DNA of 44,105 bases. Origin: JBFMFR01 sp040752025. GTDB lineage: Bacteria; Chloroflexota; Anaerolineae; Anaerolineales; UBA4823. Under the pieces are notes generated by a model. That model was not told where the DNA came from. It did not search any database and saw only the letters and a program-made list of their open reading frames with translations. Shown here one piece after another: positions 40,271 through 44,105 of the stretch. A program made the translations under genes and the position numbers. Where the stretch lies: positions 1 through 44,105 of the forward strand of contig JBFMFR010000057.1 of NCBI GenBank assembly GCA_040752025.1, given 5' to 3'. Numbering within the stretch: position 1 is the stretch's first letter; each line of letters starts with the position of its first letter.

Positions 40271-40990
40271 TTATTCTCGAACTTCCATTCCCTGAGCCAG
40301 GATCGGATCTACCTTGATGCCCGGTCCCATGGTCGTGGTTAGCGTCACGCGGCGAATATAAGTGCCTTTCGTCGCCGCCGGACGAGCTTTCTTGACAGCG
40401 TCCAACAAAGCCGACATATTGTCGAAAAGCTTCTTCTCGTCAAAAGAGACTTTGCCAATCGGCACGTGCAGGTTCGCGGTCTTGTCAATGCGGAACTCAA
40501 CACGACCAGCTTTCGATTCATCTACCACCCGGCCGATATCTTCAGCCGGCACCACCGTGCCAGCCTTGGGGTTGGGCATCAAGCCGCGCGGGCCCAGGAT
40601 ACGGCCCAGGCGGCCGACCTTGCCCATCATATCCGGGGTAGCAACAGCCACATCGAAATCAGTCCAGCCGCCCTGGATTTTGTTAATCATTTCGTCATCA
40701 TCGGCGACGTAATCCGCCCCAGCTTCGCGCGCCAGCGTAGCGCCATCGCCCTGGGCGAAAACCAACACGCGCACCGTCTTACCCAGGCCATGAGGCAGCA
40801 CAACCACATCACGTACCTGCTGATCGGCATGGCGGGGATCCACACCCAGGCGGATGTGAATTTCCACCGTAGCATCGAACTTCAATTCTGATGTTTGCCT
40901 GGCCAGCGCTACCGCCTCTTCTGGGCTGTAGTTTCGCTCGCGGTCAATCTTGGCCGCAGCTTCCAGATATCTTTTTCCGTGTTTAGCCAT
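40271..40990 (-). CDS. rplA: ribosomal protein L1
   Basis: 50S protein at the L1 stalk, 239 residues. 'MAKHGKRYLEAAAKIDR' is the usual start, taken at 40990 with AGGAGA upstream. 'ILGPRGLMPNPKAGTV' (~125-140) and the C-terminal 'TTTMGPGIKVDP' are signature stretches. The protein binds 23S rRNA and guides E-site tRNA release; in many bacteria it represses rplK-rplA translation. It is followed by the L10 leader. Confidence 0.97.
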   Translation of the reverse strand: MAKHGKRYLEAAAKIDRERNYSPEEAVALARQTSELKFDATVEIHIRLGVDPRHADQQVRDVVVLPHGLGKTVRVLVFAQGDGATLAREAGADYVADDDEMINKIQGGWTDFDVAVATPDMMGKVGRLGRILGPRGLMPNPKAGTVVPAEDIGRVVDESKAGRVEFRIDKTANLHVPIGKVSFDEKKLFDNMSALLDAVKKARPAATKGTYIRRVTLTTTMGPGIKVDPILAQGMEVRE

Positions 40991-41042
40991 CTTGTCTCCT
41001 TTGTGGTGCAAACGGGCAGGCGTCCCGCCCTCCCACCGGGAT

Positions 41043-41468
41043 CTAGTCTACTACTTCAATTCCCATATTGAAGGCTGTGCCCTCGATCTGGCGCATGGCG
41101 CCTTCGATATCGATGGCATTCAGGTCCTTCATCTTCAATTCAGCGATCTCACGCACCTGAGCCCGCGTTACCTTGCCCACCTTTTCACGCGGCGCCTGCG
41201 CCGATCCCTTCTCAACGCCAGCAGCCTTCTTCAGAAGCACCGCGGCCGGAGGCGTCTTCAAGATAAACGTGAAAGACCCATCCGTGAAAATACTGATTTC
41301 CGCAGGTATGATCTCGCCCATCCGGTTGGACGTGCGCGCGTTATACTCCTTGCAGAAAGCCATCAAGTTGATCCCATGACCAGCCAGAGCCGGCCCGATT
41401 GGGGGTGCAGGATTCGCCTTGCCAGCAGCGATCTGCAAACGAACAATTGCTTTAAGCTTCTTTGCCAC
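41043..41468 (-). CDS. rplK: ribosomal protein L11
   Basis: 50S protein of the GTPase-associated centre, 141 residues. The start is GTG at 41468 with AAGGAG seven bases upstream; the longer frame to 41507 is not needed. 'KLQIAAGKANPAPPIGPAL'-type sequence (~10-30) and 'GTAFNMGIEV' at the end are hallmarks. It lies between nusG and rplA with 82- and 52-base gaps. Confidence 0.97.
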   Translation of the reverse strand: MAKKLKAIVRLQIAAGKANPAPPIGPALAGHGINLMAFCKEYNARTSNRMGEIIPAEISIFTDGSFTFILKTPPAAVLLKKAAGVEKGSAQAPREKVGKVTRAQVREIAELKMKDLNAIDIEGAMRQIEGTAFNMGIEVVD

Positions 41469-41550
41469 AGTTACTCTCCTTCGTGGTATTAGCGGGTGGA
41501 GGTACACCCTCCCACCAGATTAGCCGTCATTCGACAACGGCCGGAAACAC

Positions 41551-42222
41551 TTATGCTTTCTCTACTTGTAAAAAGTCCAGTTCGACGGGAGTCTCACGCC
41601 CGAAGAAATTAACCATCACGCGCACCTTGGCGCGCTCCATGTCAATCTCCGATACGGTGCCGCGGAAGTCGTTGAAAGGTCCGTCCACAATCCGCACCCG
41701 CTCCCCGGGCTTAAAGGTCACCTTGATCCGGGGCGCTTCGGCTTCCATGCGTTTGATGATCTGTGCTACTTCTTCGGGGCGCAGCGGTGTAGGCGTGTTG
41801 CCCATACCCACAAATCCCGTCACCCCGGGCGTATTGCGCACCACATACCAGGACTCCTCTGACAAGATCATGTTCACCAGGATATAACCCGGGAAAACCC
41901 GGCGTTCCACAGTGCGCCGCTTGCCCTCTTTGACTTCGATCTCCTCTTCAGTCGGGACGACTACGTCAAAGATTTTATCCTTCATGCCCATCGTTTCGAT
42001 GCGCTGCTCGAGGTTGTGACGGACCTTGTTCTCGTAGCCAGAGTAGCAATGCACAACATACCAGGCGCGCCCATCTTCAGCCTGCTCATCCACAGCCGAC
42101 AGGTCCTCCAGGTCTTGCAAACCGAAATCATCCGCCAGTGAATCTTCCACCAACGGTCCGACTTCGGCCTCTGACAAGTCAGGAGCCTCTTTCGGCTGAT
42201 CATCCTGGTCTAAAAAATCCAT
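41551..42222 (-). CDS. nusG: transcription elongation/termination factor NusG
   Basis: A 223-residue NusG if ATG 42222 is used; a TTG at 42276 would add 18 residues, and neither has a clear Shine-Dalgarno. The first ~50 residues are an acidic extension not found in E. coli NusG. The NGN domain begins at 'AWYVVHCYSGYENKVRHNLE' and includes 'RRVFPGYILVNM'. The KOW motif 'FKPGERVRIVDGPFNDFRG' is near residue 170. It binds RNA polymerase and suppresses pausing, linking to ribosomes or Rho. It lies between secE and rplK as usual. Confidence 0.94.
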   Translation of the reverse strand: MDFLDQDDQPKEAPDLSEAEVGPLVEDSLADDFGLQDLEDLSAVDEQAEDGRAWYVVHCYSGYENKVRHNLEQRIETMGMKDKIFDVVVPTEEEIEVKEGKRRTVERRVFPGYILVNMILSEESWYVVRNTPGVTGFVGMGNTPTPLRPEEVAQIIKRMEAEAPRIKVTFKPGERVRIVDGPFNDFRGTVSEIDMERAKVRVMVNFFGRETPVELDFLQVEKA

Positions 42223-42310
42223 GCCGCTACTCGCTTTCACATGCCTCGCCCTGAACTCAGCCAGCCTGCCATCCAAAGTGATTCAAAACAGGCTGTTCCT
42301 CGCGGAAATC

Positions 42311-42553
42311 CTAAGACAGGATGAGAGCAAAAACCCTGGAGTAAATCCAGTCCAACACTCCTAAAACGACCGTCATCGCACCCAGCACCATCAAGACGAT
42401 CACTGTCAAATTGGCTGCTTCCTTGCGCGTCGGCCAGGAAACTTTGCGCAATTCTCCCATCGTCTCGTTGAAAAACCGCTGGATCACGTTCGGTTGTCGC
42501 CGGGCCACGGGCTTCTTATCTTTTTCCTTCTCTTTTTCTTTCTGTTTGGCCAC
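42311..42553 (-). CDS. secE: preprotein translocase subunit SecE
   Basis: An 80-residue, single-membrane-helix subunit of SecYEG. The start is GTG 42553 with AAGGAG seven bases before. The Lys/Glu-rich N-terminus (KQKEKEKEKDKK) is followed by the family motif 'ETMGELRKVSWPTRKEA' and one membrane helix (~48-70). It precedes nusG in the usual order. Confidence 0.93.
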   Translation of the reverse strand: MAKQKEKEKEKDKKPVARRQPNVIQRFFNETMGELRKVSWPTRKEAANLTVIVLMVLGAMTVVLGVLDWIYSRVFALILS

Positions 42554-42604
42554 TTCGTCTCTCCTTTGGAGACTGACTAACAACTCCAGATTTATTTCTC
42601 GTTA

Positions 42605-42635
42605 CGGGCAAAACGCCGCCCTTAGAGACGGCGTT
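42605..42635 (-). terminator. possible terminator after tRNA-Trp
   Basis: AACGCCG and CGGCGTT (plus-strand 42612-42618 and 42629-42635) pair around a ten-base loop, followed by TTTTGCC on the minus strand. The T-tract is short, so partial read-through into secE-nusG is possible. Confidence 0.55.
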
Positions 42636-42648
42636 GCACAAATCGAGG

Positions 42649-42722
42649 CAGGCCAGGCAGGAATCGAACCCACAACCCCCGCTTTTGGAGAGCGGTGCTC
42701 TGCCAAATTGAGCTACTGGCCT
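42649..42722 (-). tRNA. trnW: tRNA-Trp (CCA anticodon)
   Basis: A full cloverleaf. The acceptor is AGGCCAG/CTGGCCT and the D stem GCTC/GAGC. The anticodon stem CCGCT/AGCGG has loop CTCCAAA (anticodon CCA), the variable loop is five bases, and the T arm has GTGGG-TTCGATT-CCTGC with two wobbles. The discriminator base is G and the CCA end is not encoded. It is placed between rpmG and secE, as in many bacteria. It is the likely ligand of the T-box leader at 26842-27108. Confidence 0.95.
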
Positions 42723-42746
42723 GTGTAAAGTACTTTTGCCCCGTGT

Positions 42747-42779
42747 CAGGTGCCACGTTAGTATATCACATGACACCTG
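42747..42779 (-). promoter_or_regulatory. tRNA-Trp promoter framed by an inverted repeat
   Basis: TGTGATATACTA (plus-strand 42759-42770 as its complement) carries the extended -10 TG-A-TATACT (42765-42760), 38 bases from the tRNA 5' end. Around it, CAGGTGCCA (42747-42755) and TGACACCTG (42771-42779) pair over nine bases with one wobble. The repeat could be an operator or a weak terminator of rpmG. Confidence 0.5.
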
Positions 42780-42797
42780 GCACAGGACAATCTACTA

Positions 42798-42965
42798 CTA
42801 CTTCGTTTCGCGATGCGCCGTGTGCTTGCGGCAGCGCGAACAATACTTCTTCAATTCCATACGGCCCGGATCATTACGGCGGTTCTTCTCGGTGGTGTAA
42901 TTACGTTCCTTACACTCCGTGCAAGCCAGAGTGATCACTGGGCGGACATCTTTTTTCGACGCCAT
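42798..42965 (-). CDS. rpmG: ribosomal protein L33
   Basis: A short gene of 55 residues that length filters easily miss. 'MASKKDVRPVITLACTECK' starts it and 'KKYCSRCRKHTAHRETK' ends it. Two CxxC pairs (CTEC and CSRC) bind zinc, so this is the zinc-containing (C+) L33 type. It lies 19 bases after tuf and before tRNA-Trp, the standard order. Confidence 0.96.
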   Translation of the reverse strand: MASKKDVRPVITLACTECKERNYTTEKNRRNDPGRMELKKYCSRCRKHTAHRETK

Positions 42966-42984
42966 AGTTTACTTGCTTACCTCA

Positions 42985-44105
42985 TCAATCCAAGATTTTC
43001 GTAATCACACCCGCGCCGACCGTCAGGCCGCCTTCGCGGATAGCGAACTTCGAACCCTGCTCCAACGCCACGGGCACAATCAACTCTACTTCCAGGTTCA
43101 CGTAGTCGCCCGGCATCACCATCTCCACCCCTTCGGGCAGCTTGATGTTCCCGGTTACATCCATCGTCCGGATGTAGAACTGCGGCCGGTACCCACTGAA
43201 GAACGCCTTGTGCCGCCCGCCTTCTTCCTTCTTCAACACGTACACTTCGCTCATGAAGCGCTTGTGCGGCGTGATGCTCTTCGGCTTGGCAACCACCATG
43301 CCGCGCTCCACGTCCGTGCGCTCGATGCCGCGCAGCAGCAAACCACAGTTGTCGCCCGCCATGCCCTCGTCCAATTGCTTGTGGAACATCTCCACGCCCG
43401 TCACCACCGAGTTCAGGCTCTTTTCCTGCAGGCCCACGATCTCTACCGGCTCGCCGACCTTGATCTTGCCTCGGTCCACGCGCCCGGTCACCACCGTGCC
43501 GCGCCCCTTGATCGAGAACACATCTTCCACCGGCATCATGAACGGCTTGTCCACGTCGCGCACCGGCTCCGGAATGTACTCGTCCACCACCCGCAGCAGT
43601 TCCTTGATGCTGGCGTACTCCGGCGCATTCATGTCCGTGCTGGTGCTCTCCAGCGCATGCAGGGCGCTCCCGCGCACGATCGGCGTCGTGTCCCCAGGGA
43701 AATTGTACTCGTTCAGCAGCTCACGCAGCTCCAGCTCCACCAGCTCCAGCAGCTCCGGATCGTCCATCATGTCGACCTTGTTCAGGTACACCACGATCGC
43801 CGGCACTTCCACCTGCCGCGCCAGCAGCACGTGCTCTCGCGTCTGCGGCATCGGCCCATCCGGCGCGGCTACTACCAGGATCGCTCCGTCCACCTGCGCT
43901 GCTCCCGTGATCATGTTCTTGATGTAGTCACGGTGCCCAGGCATGTCTACGTGCGCATAGTGCCGCTTCTCTGTCTGGTATTCCACATGTGCAATGTTGA
44001 TCGTAATGCCGCGCTCTTTCTCTTCCGGCGCATTATCGATCGAATCGAATGCGCGGTATTCGCCCAAACCCTGCATGTTGCAGTACTTGGTGATGGCCGC
44101 GGTCA
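42985..44105 (-). CDS. tuf: elongation factor Tu (partial, N-terminus outside window)
   Basis: GTPase that brings aminoacyl-tRNA to the ribosome. The frame is open to the right edge; the last visible codons are 'LTAAITKYCNMQG', just after the P-loop, so about 25 N-terminal residues are missing. Visible are the switch I region 'PEEKERGITINIAHVEY', G3 'VDMPGHRDYIKNMITGAAQ' (DMPGH instead of the common DCPGH), G4 'NKVD' and G5 'GSAL', then domains 2 and 3 down to 'REGGLTVGAGVITKI'. It is the first gene of the block tuf-rpmG-trnW-secE-nusG-rpl. Confidence 0.97.
   Translation of the reverse strand, partial: TAAITKYCNMQGLGEYRAFDSIDNAPEEKERGITINIAHVEYQTEKRHYAHVDMPGHRDYIKNMITGAAQVDGAILVVAAPDGPMPQTREHVLLARQVEVPAIVVYLNKVDMMDDPELLELVELELRELLNEYNFPGDTTPIVRGSALHALESTSTDMNAPEYASIKELLRVVDEYIPEPVRDVDKPFMMPVEDVFSIKGRGTVVTGRVDRGKIKVGEPVEIVGLQEKSLNSVVTGVEMFHKQLDEGMAGDNCGLLLRGIERTDVERGMVVAKPKSITPHKRFMSEVYVLKKEEGGRHKAFFSGYRPQFYIRTMDVTGNIKLPEGVEMVMPGDYVNLEVELIVPVALEQGSKFAIREGGLTVGAGVITKILD

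Noticed and set aside
1..44105. CRISPR array, phage module or tRNA-Sec gene
   Set aside because: I looked for regular direct repeats with spacers, integrase or capsid genes, and a long-armed tRNA with UCA anticodon, and saw none in the window.

Overview
The window (44,105 bases, GC-rich) looks like a piece of a Chloroflexota chromosome, probably class Anaerolineae. This is inferred from the gene content and the style of the EF-Tu, PrsW, SPFH and electron-transfer flavoprotein genes; no 16S rRNA is present to confirm it. Most of it is ordinary housekeeping DNA in short, tightly packed operons. Only the left 1.6 kb carries mobile-element debris: an ISL3-type transposase tail and an IS21 istA/istB remnant whose Walker A region is deleted.

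Layout. 1.7-7.4 kb: envelope genes on the minus strand (PrsW-like intramembrane protease, zinc-protease lipoprotein with a long 5'-UTR hairpin, a lipoprotein made of about 22 tandem octapeptides, a membrane protein). 7.6-10.7 kb: a Fur-family regulator with an operator in its own promoter, followed by a nickel/cobalt ECF transporter (cbiM-cbiQ-cbiO). 10.7-15.4 kb: TPR protein, then acyl-CoA dehydrogenase with etfB-etfA. 15.5-18.6 kb: cNMP-domain protein, NifU-like protein, PII-like protein overlapping a Ca2+/cation antiporter, metallophosphoesterase. 18.6-23.5 kb, minus strand: ferritin, then an SPFH protein, selD, a DUF3592-like protein and gamma-glutamyltransferase. 23.6-27.1 kb: a degenerate pyrK/pyrD-like pair facing a T-box-regulated operon rdx-trpS-dtd. 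27.2-35.2 kb: a plus-strand series (sucrase/ferredoxin-like protein, GT-C-like membrane protein, PepF, LysE, MFS, Nudix, HIT). 35.2-36.9 kb: two divergent genes whose promoters both carry GAAC-N4-GTTC operators. 36.9-39.0 kb: a two-component system. 39.1-44.1 kb: the classical tuf-rpmG-tRNA-Trp-secE-nusG-rplK-rplA-rplJ-rplL block, with an L10 leader and attenuator.

Main discovery. Two genes need UGA to be read as selenocysteine, and conventional gene calling misses or truncates both. The first is an 83-residue SelW/Rdx protein with a CxxU redox motif, just upstream of trpS. The second is selD itself, with selenocysteine in place of the catalytic cysteine. Both have a hairpin with a GG-starting loop at the right distance after the UGA, as expected for a bacterial SECIS. 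The organism should therefore encode SelA, SelB and tRNA-Sec elsewhere.

Regulation. The rdx-trpS-dtd transcript starts with what reads as a tryptophan T-box leader (AGUA, AGAGAG, GAA-UGG specifier, terminator). Its promoter shares an identical 12-base extended -10 element with the tRNA-Trp gene 15.6 kb away. The Fur-family gene, the LexA-like divergent promoters, the L10 attenuator and two probable leaderless promoters are further readable control signals.
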